A stretch of DNA of 64,000 bases, taken from UBA6244 sp965140775. Its GTDB lineage: Bacteria; Bacteroidota; Bacteroidia; Bacteroidales; F082. The DNA is taken from positions 3,410,001-3,474,000 of the forward strand of contig OZ223471.1 in assembly GCA_965140775.1 (NCBI GenBank), read 5' to 3'. Below, in pieces: positions 29,135 to 37,567 of the stretch. Position numbers and translations under genes: made by a program. Below the pieces are notes generated by a model that was given only the letters and a program-made list of their open reading frames with translations, was not told where the DNA came from and searched no databases. Position 1 is the first letter of the stretch, and each line of letters opens with the position of its first letter.

Positions 29135-30148
29135 ATGAAAAAAATCAGAATTGCCATCAACGGTTTTGGCAGAATCGGGAGAGTAACCTTTAGAAAAATA
29201 CAAGAAAACGACCGCATGGAAGTGGTGGCCATCAACGACTTAACCGACACCGCCAACCTTGCCCACCTACTTAAATACGATTCGGTTCAGCGACAATTTC
29301 AGGGTGAGGTAACCCACCTCAACGACCAACTGATTGTAAACGGCCATGCCATTCAGGTGCTCAACCAACCCGATCCCGCCAAGCTGCCCTGGAAATCCAT
29401 GGACATTGACGTCGTTATTGAATCCACGGGGTTTTTTGTGGACAAGGAATCCGCCATGAAACATGTGAATCAGTCCGGAGCACGCAAAGTCATTATTTCG
29501 GCTCCTGCCAAAGGCGAACGCGAGGATGTTAAGTTCGTGGTGTTGGGAGTAAATAATGAAATCATCGACCGTAACGATGTGATTATTTCCAACGCATCCT
29601 GCACCACCAACAATGTGGCACCGTTGATTAAAATTTTAGACGACCATTTTGGCATTGAAAAGGGATTTATTACCACTGTACACTCCTATACCAAAGACCA
29701 AAATCTGGTGGACGGCCCCCACAAGGACTGGCGACGCGGCCGGGCAGCAGCCTATTCCATCGTCCCCACCACAACTGGAGCCGCCAAAGCCGCCACACGC
29801 ATTTTTCCTCATTTGAAAAACAACCTGGGAGGAGCCGGCATCCGGGTACCCGTGCCCGACGGTTCGCTTACTGATTTTACTTGCACCCTTCGTGTTTCGA
29901 CCAGCGTACAAGAAATCAATCGCATATTCAAAGAAGCTGCATCCGGTGCCTACAAGGGAATACTGCAATATACCGAAGACCCCATCGTGTCGGTGGATGT
30001 CATTGGAAATACCCATTCGGCGGTGTTTGATGCCAACCTCACGGCAGTACTGGGCGATAAAAATAAATTGGTAAAAGTAGTGGCCTGGTACGACAATGAA
30101 ATGGGCTATTCATCACGTTTGGTGGAGTTAATCGAAAAATTTGTGTAG
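29135..30148 (+). CDS. gapA: Glyceraldehyde-3-phosphate dehydrogenase, type I
   Basis: A 337-residue glycolytic enzyme. The Rossmann motif GFGRIGR is at 10-16 and D35 (in AINDLTD) favours NAD over NADP. The catalytic cysteine is C156 in SNASCTTNN, and the histidine base lies in TTVHSYTKDQ near 183. Length is normal. It follows the thioesterase gene and converges with lpxH (17 bases between stops). Confidence 0.97.
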   Translation: MKKIRIAINGFGRIGRVTFRKIQENDRMEVVAINDLTDTANLAHLLKYDSVQRQFQGEVTHLNDQLIVNGHAIQVLNQPDPAKLPWKSMDIDVVIESTGFFVDKESAMKHVNQSGARKVIISAPAKGEREDVKFVVLGVNNEIIDRNDVIISNASCTTNNVAPLIKILDDHFGIEKGFITTVHSYTKDQNLVDGPHKDWRRGRAAAYSIVPTTTGAAKAATRIFPHLKNNLGGAGIRVPVPDGSLTDFTCTLRVSTSVQEINRIFKEAASGAYKGILQYTEDPIVSVDVIGNTHSAVFDANLTAVLGDKNKLVKVVAWYDNEMGYSSRLVELIEKFV

Positions 30149-30165
30149 CCGAATGCGCCCGGAGG

Positions 30166-30927
30166 TTACTGCTTGTAATACAACAATTGCATTTCCCGGC
30201 CATCGAAAACGGCATAAGTAAAATGCGTTAACCAATCGCCGAGAATCACCAGAGAGGCTATTTCATTGATTTTTTCTAAAATGGGTACATGCCTGTGACC
30301 GAAAATGAAATAGTCCACATCGGGATGCAATTCAAACTGTTCCCGGGCAAAGGTCATGAGTATCTGTTTCTGATTGTCGGGAACATTTTCCAATTTTCCG
30401 GCCTTGGCTATGTTGGCCAGTCGGCTTCTGCCGGAGAAAAACAACCCCATACGCGTACCAATATCAGGATGTAGCCAGCGAAAAAGAAACTGATTGGGTT
30501 TAAATTCAAATACTTTTTTCAAAAATTTATATCCCCCATCGCCGGGACCCAATCCATCGCCGTGAGCCAGAAAAAAAGTTTTCTGTCCGATTTCTCTGAT
30601 GAGCGGATTTCGGTACAACTTGATATTCAATTCTTTTTCAAGGTAATCAAAGGCCCAGATATCGTGGTTGCCCCGAAAAACATGCACTGGTATTCCTGCA
30701 TCGGTAATTTCGGCCAGTTTGCCCAACAGTCGCACAAACCCTTTGGGAACCACTGTTTTATACTCGAACCAAAAATCGAACACATCACCCATCAGGAATA
30801 TCTCGGCCGCATCTTTTTTAACCATATCAAGCCAGGACACGAGCATTTTTTCACGCCGCAAACTTGCTTTGTGGTTGGGGATGCCCAAATGAAAATCAGA
30901 AGCAAAATATACTTTAGTTCTTTCCAA
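30166..30927 (-). CDS. lpxH: UDP-2,3-diacylglucosamine diphosphatase (LpxH-like)
   Basis: A 253-residue calcineurin-like phosphoesterase. Metal ligands follow the family order: DFH (D11, H13), GDVFDFW, RGNHD, HGDGLG, and GHRH near the C-terminus. LpxH hydrolyses UDP-2,3-diacylglucosamine to lipid X in lipid A synthesis. Assignment is supported by lpxK two genes upstream in the same minus-strand group. Only nine bases separate it from punA. Confidence 0.88.
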   Translation of the reverse strand: MERTKVYFASDFHLGIPNHKASLRREKMLVSWLDMVKKDAAEIFLMGDVFDFWFEYKTVVPKGFVRLLGKLAEITDAGIPVHVFRGNHDIWAFDYLEKELNIKLYRNPLIREIGQKTFFLAHGDGLGPGDGGYKFLKKVFEFKPNQFLFRWLHPDIGTRMGLFFSGRSRLANIAKAGKLENVPDNQKQILMTFAREQFELHPDVDYFIFGHRHVPILEKINEIASLVILGDWLTHFTYAVFDGREMQLLYYKQ

Positions 30928-30936
30928 ATCAACAAT

Positions 30937-31755
30937 TTATAAAGAGGCAACTTCAGATACCATGTGCTTTATCAGCGCGATAAGTTTGGGTGTAACCCGG
31001 CCTACGGCTTCAATCACTTCCTGATGCGAAATCTCCATAATTTTTCCTTCCACACCCAAATCACTGATTACCGACACGGCAAACACGGGCAGTTTCATGT
31101 GACGGGCCACAATAACTTCGGGTACCGTTGACATGCCAACAGCGTCGGCACCCAGGATGCTGATGTATTTGTATTCGGCAGGTGTTTCATAGGTTGGTCC
31201 GCTAACACCGGCATAAACACCTGTTTTATAGTGAATTCCCAGATGTCGGGCATTTTTCCTTGCAATCCCCAACAAATGTTTGTCGTAAGCTTCGCTCATA
31301 TCCACAAAGCGGGGGCCGAACTCTTCCTGGTTAGGTCCAATTAACGGATTGGGCATCAGGTTGATATGGTCGGTAATCAACATAATGTCGCCCACTTCAA
31401 AACTGGGATTTACACCACCACTTGCATTGGAAACAAACAGGTATTCGATGCCCAGTAATTTCAGCACCCTGATGGGAAAGGTAACTTCCTGCATGTTGTA
31501 TCCCTCGTAGTAGTGGAAACGACCCTGCATGGCCACCACATGAACGCCATTGAGCAATCCAAATATCAATTGTCCCTGATGACCTTTCACCGTGGACACC
31601 GGAAAGTTGGGAATATCGTGATAAGGTATGGTTGTCAAAGGTTCAATTTCATTGGCCAGATCTCCGATACCGGAACCTAAAATTATCCCAATCAAAGGTT
31701 TTTGGGTGATCTTATCTTGAATGTATTCAACGGTTTCTGCTATTTTCTTTAACAT
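30937..31755 (-). CDS. punA: Purine nucleoside phosphorylase, class I
   Basis: A 272-residue trimeric-type PNP that cleaves inosine and guanosine with phosphate. Recognisable stretches are IIGSGLG variant IILGSGIGDL near 25, the phosphate loop HQGQLIFG near 58, the MQGRFHYYEGY block near 75, and VSNASGG plus GVYAGVSGPTYETPAEY. Length is normal. Its start codon lies 29 bases inside the 3' end of lpxK, an unusual mix of purine salvage with lipid A genes. Confidence 0.93.
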   Translation of the reverse strand: MLKKIAETVEYIQDKITQKPLIGIILGSGIGDLANEIEPLTTIPYHDIPNFPVSTVKGHQGQLIFGLLNGVHVVAMQGRFHYYEGYNMQEVTFPIRVLKLLGIEYLFVSNASGGVNPSFEVGDIMLITDHINLMPNPLIGPNQEEFGPRFVDMSEAYDKHLLGIARKNARHLGIHYKTGVYAGVSGPTYETPAEYKYISILGADAVGMSTVPEVIVARHMKLPVFAVSVISDLGVEGKIMEISHQEVIEAVGRVTPKLIALIKHMVSEVASL

Positions 31756-32794
31756 ACTTTTTCAGTTGGTTTGATAAATTTGTACCGTCCAGCCCATGCA
31801 TTTTCATTTCGATGGGGATGTAAAACAACGGTAGGTTTTTGAGTTCGCTAAGATACTCAGATTTCAACAACCGCATGGCATCTTTTTCGGTGGTCACCAC
31901 AACTTTGTTCCGCGAAAAAGTTTCGTCGAATTTTTTTCTCACGGTTTGCAAATCTTTTCGGCTGTACTGGTGATGATCGGGGTAATCGAGCACAATCAAT
32001 TCCGTACACATGTCGCGGAGATATTCCTGCAAAGGATAGCTGTTGGCAATGCCGGTAAACATAATGATATTGCGTACCTTGTCGAAACTTTTCATTTGCT
32101 GATTTTCGCCAAAAGCGATGGGTTTTCCGTAGTCGATATACGAAAAGTAAAGCGACTGATGTTCAGCAGGTTTAAGCGAATCGCGTACCCTTCGCCGTGT
32201 GATGGGTGAAAGAACTTTGTTGGTTTTGGTAACAATGATAATATCGGCTCTGGCGGCCTGACTTACCACATCACGCAGGTTACCCACAGGGAACAAATAA
32301 TCTTCGGAATACAATCTATGCACGTCGGTGAGCAAGATATTCAACCCTGGTTTTATGTAGCGATGCTGGAAAGAATCGTCAAGCAACACCATTTCCAAAT
32401 CGTGGTCGTTTCTTATTAAATTCTTCATGCCGTTCACACGATCGGCATCCACGGCCACTTTGATTTTATCGCCAAACTTGCGCAGGTATTGCATGGGTTC
32501 ATCGCCAATATCTTCATGAATGGAAAAAGAATCACCATAGAGAAAGCCTTTGGTTTTGCGGCCATAACCGCGGCTTAATATGGTAATATGGTAGTCATTT
32601 TGAAAAAGCCGAACCAGGTATTCCACAAAAGGGGTTTTTCCGGTACCGCCCAAACTCAGGTTCCCCACACCAATAACGGGCATTTTGAATGAAAAAGATT
32701 TAAGAATATCTCTATCAAATAAATAGTGCCTCAGCCGGATAACCCAGCCGTAAACCCAGGCCAAAGGAAAAAAAACAATCTTCCAGGTATTCAT
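31727..32794 (-). CDS. lpxK: Tetraacyldisaccharide 4'-kinase
   Basis: A 355-residue membrane-anchored kinase that phosphorylates the lipid A precursor at the 4' position. An N-terminal hydrophobic helix (about 7-22) is followed by the Walker A motif GNLSLGGTGKTP (about 44-55) and a Walker B-like LLDDSFQHR. I chose ATG 32794; the frame also has a TTG one codon earlier. The 3' end overlaps punA by 29 bases. Confidence 0.93.
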   Translation of the reverse strand: MNTWKIVFFPLAWVYGWVIRLRHYLFDRDILKSFSFKMPVIGVGNLSLGGTGKTPFVEYLVRLFQNDYHITILSRGYGRKTKGFLYGDSFSIHEDIGDEPMQYLRKFGDKIKVAVDADRVNGMKNLIRNDHDLEMVLLDDSFQHRYIKPGLNILLTDVHRLYSEDYLFPVGNLRDVVSQAARADIIIVTKTNKVLSPITRRRVRDSLKPAEHQSLYFSYIDYGKPIAFGENQQMKSFDKVRNIIMFTGIANSYPLQEYLRDMCTELIVLDYPDHHQYSRKDLQTVRKKFDETFSRNKVVVTTEKDAMRLLKSEYLSELKNLPLFYIPIEMKMHGLDGTNLSNQLKKYVKENSRNR

Positions 32795-32855
32795 CAATCC
32801 CGATAATATTTCACCCTATTAACCTGCAAAAATCCGACAAAATCCCTTTTGTTAG

Positions 32856-32863
32856 TATCTTTG
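32856..32863 (+). promoter_or_regulatory. -7 box upstream of the nif3-like gene
   Basis: TATCTTTG, a perfect TAnnTTTG match, 70 bases before the nif3-like ATG. No well-spaced TTG was found. Confidence 0.4.
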
Positions 32864-32933
32864 AGGTTCCTTTATTCATTTAAAGCGCACTAAGATACAA
32901 TAAAAAGCGGTACCTACAATTAAATTATTGATA

Positions 32934-34028
32934 ATGAAATTACATCAAATTGCTTCATACCTCGAGGAAATTGCACCCCTTTCATTACAGGAAGATTACG
33001 ACAATGCCGGTTTACTTATCGGGTCGCCCGACATGGAAATTCAAGGTGCATTAATTACCCTCGACGTTACCCCCGAGGTAATTGAGGAAGCCATTCACCA
33101 CCAATGCAACCTGATAATTGCCCATCACCCCCTCATTTTTAGAGGATTGAAAAAAATTACAGGCCGCAATGATGTGGAAAAATCGGTGATCATGGCCATT
33201 AAAAACGAAGTGGCCATTTATGCCATACACACCAACCTCGACAATGTATTCGAAGGAGTAAATCATCAATTGGCCGTTAAATTGGGCCTTATCAACCTGA
33301 GGATATTATCCGGCAAGTCGCACATGTTGCGCAAAATTGTAACATTTGCTCCCGGTTCACATGCCGAGAAAATCAGGATGGCGTTGTTTGGGGCAGGTGC
33401 CGGAAATATCGGAAATTACGACCAATGTAGTTTTAATGCTGAAGGAACGGGTACCTTTCGGGGAAACGAAAATACCCAACCTTTTGTTGGAACACCGGAA
33501 AAAATTCATCATGAAAAAGAAATCAGGATAGAAACCGTGGTACCGGCATTTCTGGTAAACCAAACCATCCACGCCTTGCTCGAAGCCCATCCGTACGAGG
33601 AGGTGGCTTACGATGTTTACCCCATCGACAACACCTACAACAAAATCGGAAGTGGCATGATAGGAGAACTACCCGAGGCCATGCCAATCGACAAATTCCT
33701 CCAAAACGTGAAGCAATCGCTTGGTTGTCAATACATAAAACACAATGCACTTATCAACCGACCGGTAAAACGGGTGGCCATTTGTGGCGGAAGCGGAAGC
33801 TTTTTGATAGGTGATGCCTTTCGGGCAAAAGCAGATGTGTTTATCACAGGCGACATCAAATATCATGAGTTTTTCGAACATCAAAACGAGATGACCATAG
33901 CCGATGCAGGACACTTTGAAACAGAGCAAAATACAAAAGAATTACTGGAAGGCTTTTTAACCAAAAAATTTCCTAATTTTGCACTCCGAATTTCAAAAAA
34001 GAATGTCAACCCGGTTTCCTTTTTGTAA
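32934..34028 (+). CDS. Nif3-like dinuclear metal-centre protein
   Basis: A 364-residue member of the Nif3/YbgI/YqfO family, toroidal hexamers with a two-metal site of uncertain activity. The ligand residues are present: H64-H65 in AHHPLIF, D103 in HTNLDNV, and H/E in DAGHFETEQ. Between the two conserved halves (about 130-235) lies the PII/CutA-like insertion found in the longer YqfO forms. I chose ATG 32934 rather than TTG 32928. It pairs with the zinc-ribbon gene as in many bacteria. Confidence 0.9.
   Translation: MKLHQIASYLEEIAPLSLQEDYDNAGLLIGSPDMEIQGALITLDVTPEVIEEAIHHQCNLIIAHHPLIFRGLKKITGRNDVEKSVIMAIKNEVAIYAIHTNLDNVFEGVNHQLAVKLGLINLRILSGKSHMLRKIVTFAPGSHAEKIRMALFGAGAGNIGNYDQCSFNAEGTGTFRGNENTQPFVGTPEKIHHEKEIRIETVVPAFLVNQTIHALLEAHPYEEVAYDVYPIDNTYNKIGSGMIGELPEAMPIDKFLQNVKQSLGCQYIKHNALINRPVKRVAICGGSGSFLIGDAFRAKADVFITGDIKYHEFFEHQNEMTIADAGHFETEQNTKELLEGFLTKKFPNFALRISKKNVNPVSFL
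33974..33981 (+). promoter_or_regulatory. -7 box inside the nif3-like gene, ahead of the zinc-ribbon gene
   Basis: TAATTTTG, a perfect TAnnTTTG match, lies within the last codons of the nif3-like gene, 66 bases before the zinc-ribbon ATG. It could give an internal promoter, but chance in coding DNA is possible. Confidence 0.3.
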
Positions 34029-34047
34029 AACTGAAATTGAAGTACAT

Positions 34048-34827
34048 ATGACTAAAGAAAAAGTAGTAAAGGAAGAAGAATTCAGTGTTGAGCAAAAGCT
34101 TATCGCACTCTATAGTCTTCAACAAATTGATTCGCAAATCGATAAAATCAAAATAGTCCGTGGTGAATTACCTCTTGAAGTGGAAGACCTTGAAGACGAA
34201 ATCACCGGATTAAAAACCCGCATCGACAATTTCAATGACGAAGTTGAAGTACACAACCAAACCATCGCTCAACGAAAAGAAGCCATCAAAGAAAGTCAGG
34301 CACTCATCAAACGTTACGAAGAACAACAACAAAATGTTCGGAACAACCGCGAATACGACTCACTGACCAAGGAACTTGAATTTCAAACCCTGGAAATTGA
34401 ATTTTCAGAAAAGAAAATCAAAGAAGCCATTTACAAAATTGAAACCCTGAAGGCCGAAATAGCCCTGGCCGAAGAAAAACTTCAGGAAAGGAATCTGGAC
34501 CTCAAATCCAAGCAGGATGAGCTGAAAGACATCGTGGAGGAAACCAAAAAAGAAGAAGAAAAACTCATCGAAAAATCTAAGGAAAACGAGAAATTTATCG
34601 AAGACCGCCTGCTTTCTGCATACAAACGCATCCGTACCAACGCACGCAACGGACTTGCCGTGGTACAAATTGAACGTGATGCCTGCGGTGGTTGCTTCAA
34701 CAAAATTCCTCCACAGCATCAATTGGACATTCGCGTACATAAGAAAATAATTGTTTGCGACTACTGCGGTCGTATTTTGGTGGACAACGAAGTGGCCGAG
34801 ATTGTCAACGAAAAATTAAAAAATTAA
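34048..34827 (+). CDS. C4-type zinc-ribbon coiled-coil protein (DUF164/CT398-like)
   Basis: A 259-residue protein with a long coiled coil (about 15-200, Glu/Lys-rich heptads) and a C-terminal zinc ribbon with two CxxC pairs (ACGGCF and CDYCG). The family is usually encoded beside nif3-like genes and its role is unresolved; a link to nucleic acid or to motility/secretion has been suggested for homologues. I chose ATG 34048 because the upstream frame overlaps nif3 coding sequence. An intrinsic terminator follows. Confidence 0.88.
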   Translation: MTKEKVVKEEEFSVEQKLIALYSLQQIDSQIDKIKIVRGELPLEVEDLEDEITGLKTRIDNFNDEVEVHNQTIAQRKEAIKESQALIKRYEEQQQNVRNNREYDSLTKELEFQTLEIEFSEKKIKEAIYKIETLKAEIALAEEKLQERNLDLKSKQDELKDIVEETKKEEEKLIEKSKENEKFIEDRLLSAYKRIRTNARNGLAVVQIERDACGGCFNKIPPQHQLDIRVHKKIIVCDYCGRILVDNEVAEIVNEKLKN

Positions 34828-34846
34828 CACATACAAAGCTATTGCG

Positions 34847-34882
34847 AAGAGGAGCATGCCAATGGTTGCTCCTCTTTTTTTT
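34847..34882 (+). terminator. Intrinsic terminator after the zinc-ribbon gene
   Basis: AAGAGGAGCA (34847-34856) pairs perfectly with TGCTCCTCTT (34867-34876) across a 10-base loop and runs into eight consecutive T from 34875. Confidence 0.88.
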
Positions 34883-34908
34883 GTAGTTTTATGGCCAAAC
34901 ATTTGCCA

Positions 34909-36387
34909 ATGAACCGCCTGCTTATTTTTCTGCTGTTGCTATCGGGCCTGGCCAACGCCCAGCCCCACGTTACCATCAATTCGCAAGGCAGAGAAGCCTA
35001 CGAGATGGTAATGTCGTTGCGATTTGAAGAAGCAAATAAGCTGATTGCACAAGCACGAAAAACAGATCATGACAACCTGTTCTACATTTATCTGGAAAAC
35101 TACCAGGATTTTTTAAGTGCCTTTATCAGCGAAGACAAAGCACTTTTCGATGAATTGGAAAAAAACAAATCCAAACGACTCGACCAACTTGACCGGCTCC
35201 GGGACAACGACCCATTTAAGGTCTATCTTTCAGGGAATATCAACCTGCAATGGGCGGTGGTACGACTAAAATATGGTGAATATTTTACAGCTGCTTTCGA
35301 ATTCAACCGCGCCTACCGGGCCATAAACCAAAACGCGGAAGATTTTCCCAATTTCTTTCCCAATCAAATTTCGCTGGGAGTAATCCATGCCATGGTGGGC
35401 GTGGTACCCGACCAATACCAATGGTTGTTGCAAATCGTCAACATGAGTGGCACTGTTGACCAAGGCAGAGAGGAATTGCAACATGCGCTGCTCGCCTCAG
35501 CCAAATCCGATGAATTTGGTATGTTGCAAAACGAAATCAGGTTTTATCTGGGATTCATCGACATGAACCTGTACCCCAATTCGTTGCAAACGGACGACTG
35601 GCTTCTGTCGATGCAACAAGCCGACACCAACAACCTGCTAATTAAGTACATGACAATTAACGTATTGATGAAAACCGGACAGAACGACCGGGCACTTGAG
35701 GTGCTTGAATCCATCAACCCACTCATTCCGTACTACCCCTTTTATTACTTGTCTTATTTACGAGGCGAATGCGAACTCAGAAAGTTGGATACTCGAAATG
35801 CTGCTGTGTCATATAAAAATTTCATCGACCATTTCAAGGGAAGAAACTACATTAAAGATGCTTACCGTAAGATAGCCTGGAGCAGGCTATTACAAGCAGA
35901 TACAGTTGGTTACAAACAAATGCTTGCCCAAATAATATCAAACGGACAAGCCGAAGTGGGCATCGACAAAGAAGCAGAACAGGAAGCCGAGTCCAATCAA
36001 ATCCCCGACATCCTGCTACTAAAGAGTCGGTTGCTGTTTGACGGAGGTTATTACCAGGAAGCCCGTCAGGTACTCAACGCGATGGACAACACGCTATTGA
36101 ATCAATCGGAACTTGTGGAAAAATATTACCGCATTGCCCGAATAGCACATAAAACAGGAGATTTTGAAAAGGCAAAAAGCGATTACCGTAAAACCATCGA
36201 AACAGGAAAAAATCTACCGGCATATTTTGCTGCCAATTCGGCACTCATGTTGGGAGAAATCTATGAAGCAGAAGGGGATACGTCCAATGCCATTGCCCTT
36301 TACAAGGAATGTTTAAACATGGATTTTACCACCTACCGAAACAGCATCCGGGGTAAAGCAAAACAGCAGCTTAACCGACTGCAATAG
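34909..36387 (+). CDS. Secreted tetratricopeptide-repeat protein
   Basis: A 492-residue protein with signal peptide (MNRLLIFLLLLSGLANAQ, residues 1-18) and TPR-like helical pairs throughout, clearest near the C-terminus (YYRIARIAHKTGDFEKAKSDYRKTIE and LGEIYEAEGDTSNAIALYKECL). I chose ATG 34909, since it places the basic residue directly before the hydrophobic core; an in-frame ATG at 34891 would add six residues. TPR proteins scaffold complexes; the partner here is unknown. Confidence 0.8.
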   Translation: MNRLLIFLLLLSGLANAQPHVTINSQGREAYEMVMSLRFEEANKLIAQARKTDHDNLFYIYLENYQDFLSAFISEDKALFDELEKNKSKRLDQLDRLRDNDPFKVYLSGNINLQWAVVRLKYGEYFTAAFEFNRAYRAINQNAEDFPNFFPNQISLGVIHAMVGVVPDQYQWLLQIVNMSGTVDQGREELQHALLASAKSDEFGMLQNEIRFYLGFIDMNLYPNSLQTDDWLLSMQQADTNNLLIKYMTINVLMKTGQNDRALEVLESINPLIPYYPFYYLSYLRGECELRKLDTRNAAVSYKNFIDHFKGRNYIKDAYRKIAWSRLLQADTVGYKQMLAQIISNGQAEVGIDKEAEQEAESNQIPDILLLKSRLLFDGGYYQEARQVLNAMDNTLLNQSELVEKYYRIARIAHKTGDFEKAKSDYRKTIETGKNLPAYFAANSALMLGEIYEAEGDTSNAIALYKECLNMDFTTYRNSIRGKAKQQLNRLQ

Positions 36388-36463
36388 TCGTGTAAACTGC
36401 TGTTGTAAGTTGATTAAAAGGCGTTTACGATTCGATAACTCCTTTTAAGTTAAAATAAAATGG

Positions 36464-36961
36464 TTACAATGCGGCGATGGCAGATTCGTAATCAGGCTCG
36501 TCAACAATTTCAGCAACCTGCTGGGTATAAATAATTTTACCGGTTTCGTCAATCACCACCACGGCACGCGACTCAAGTCCGGCCAAAGGACCATCAATGA
36601 TTTCAACGCCATAGGCTTTGCCAAAGGCACCGGTTCTGAAATCAGACAAATTTTCCACATTTTTCAAGCCTTCGGATCCACAAAAACGAGCTTGTGCAAA
36701 GGGCAAGTCTTTGGAGATACAGAGCACCTTGGTATTTTCCAGCTCACCGGCTTCTTTGTTGAAACGGCGTACCGATGCGGCGCATGTTCCTGTGTCGAGG
36801 CTGGGGAAAATATTGAGAACAAGGCGGCTACCTTTATAATCGTTAAGGGTTTTTACCGACAAATCGTCTTTTACCAGGGTGAAGTCAGGAGCCATTTCGC
36901 CCACTTTTGGCAAATGTCCGATGGTATTAATTTTGTTTCCTTTTAATGTGATTTCTGACAT
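36464..36961 (-). CDS. tpx: Thiol peroxidase
   Basis: A 165-residue atypical two-cysteine peroxiredoxin reducing alkyl and hydrogen peroxides. The peroxidatic C60 is in LDTGTCAASVRRFN and the resolving C94 in ARFCGSEGL, matching E. coli Tpx spacing (61 and 95). No signal peptide. It is monocistronic; a TTTG-N20-TATTTTTT element (37010-36979, minus strand) with one mismatch in the -7 box may be its promoter. Confidence 0.95.
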   Translation of the reverse strand: MSEITLKGNKINTIGHLPKVGEMAPDFTLVKDDLSVKTLNDYKGSRLVLNIFPSLDTGTCAASVRRFNKEAGELENTKVLCISKDLPFAQARFCGSEGLKNVENLSDFRTGAFGKAYGVEIIDGPLAGLESRAVVVIDETGKIIYTQQVAEIVDEPDYESAIAAL

Positions 36962-37232
36962 GATTTCAAGATTAAGTTAAAAAATACTTTTTGAGTTTGT
37001 AAGCTACAAACACGTGAAATCATCTTGATCAAAAACAATGCCGCCATATTAAACTGACATCTGAAATAATGTTAAACGATTTAACGACGAGGATACTCCT
37101 AAAAGTCGTTCATGCCGGAAAAGGCTTGTTGCATCGCTTAGACCTTTAATTAACCATATGGCCAAAAGATGCAAATGATCATTGTTGTCCGGTAAAATTA
37201 AACAGAAAACGCTACAATGCGTAATATATATC

Positions 37233-37372
37233 GTCCGCCCATGGCGGACTTCACAACGGTGGGGATTGTTTTATATTCTACCCATATTTAGCCCCTAACG
37301 GGGCTGTCCCGTAGGGACAAGATGTTGGTAGAAAGAATTAGTTAAACAAACAATACGACCCCTTCGGGGTCG
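37233..37372. repeat. Array of four short palindromes in a gene-free region
   Basis: Four perfect small hairpins lie within 140 bases: GTCCGCC-CAT-GGCGGAC (37233-37249), AGCCCC-TAAC-GGGGCT (37290-37305), GTCCC-GTA-GGGAC (37306-37318) and CGACCCC-TTC-GGGGTCG (37356-37372). None is followed by a T-run, so they do not look like terminators. The layout resembles a mosaic REP/BIME-type intergenic element. The preceding stretch (36987-37232) shows nothing recognisable. Confidence 0.8.
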
Positions 37373-37420
37373 AACAACATACATCCCCATTGCCATAAAC
37401 ATTGGAATCCTACGAATTCC

Positions 37421-37456
37421 TCTGCGTCTTTGCAAAAACCTTTGCGGGCTTTGCGG
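37421..37456. repeat. Short CTTTGC-repeat tract
   Basis: CTTTGC occurs at 37428, 37440 and 37449, embedded in GCG-rich flanks, spaced 12 and 9 bases. It looks like a degenerate short tandem repeat, adjoining the palindrome array. Confidence 0.5.
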
Positions 37457-37510
37457 TTTAAATTTGTTTGATGCCTGTCGAAGCGGACTCAAAGACTAAG
37501 TTTTTCAATA

Positions 37511-37538
37511 AAAAAGAGCAGTCCTTTTAAAACTGCTC
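37511..37538 (-). terminator. Intrinsic terminator of the acyl-CoA ligase gene
   Basis: On the minus strand GAGCAGT (37538-37532) pairs with ACTGCTC (37522-37516) and is followed by TTTTTT. It sits 30 bases past the ligase stop codon. Confidence 0.8.
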
Positions 37539-37567
37539 CCTTTAGCATTTACAAAACTGCTATGTAA

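Noticed and set aside
37295..37492. 65-codon minus-strand ORF across the palindrome array
   Set aside because: Its sequence is fixed by the hairpins (Arg-rich reading of GC palindromes); no protein-like pattern.
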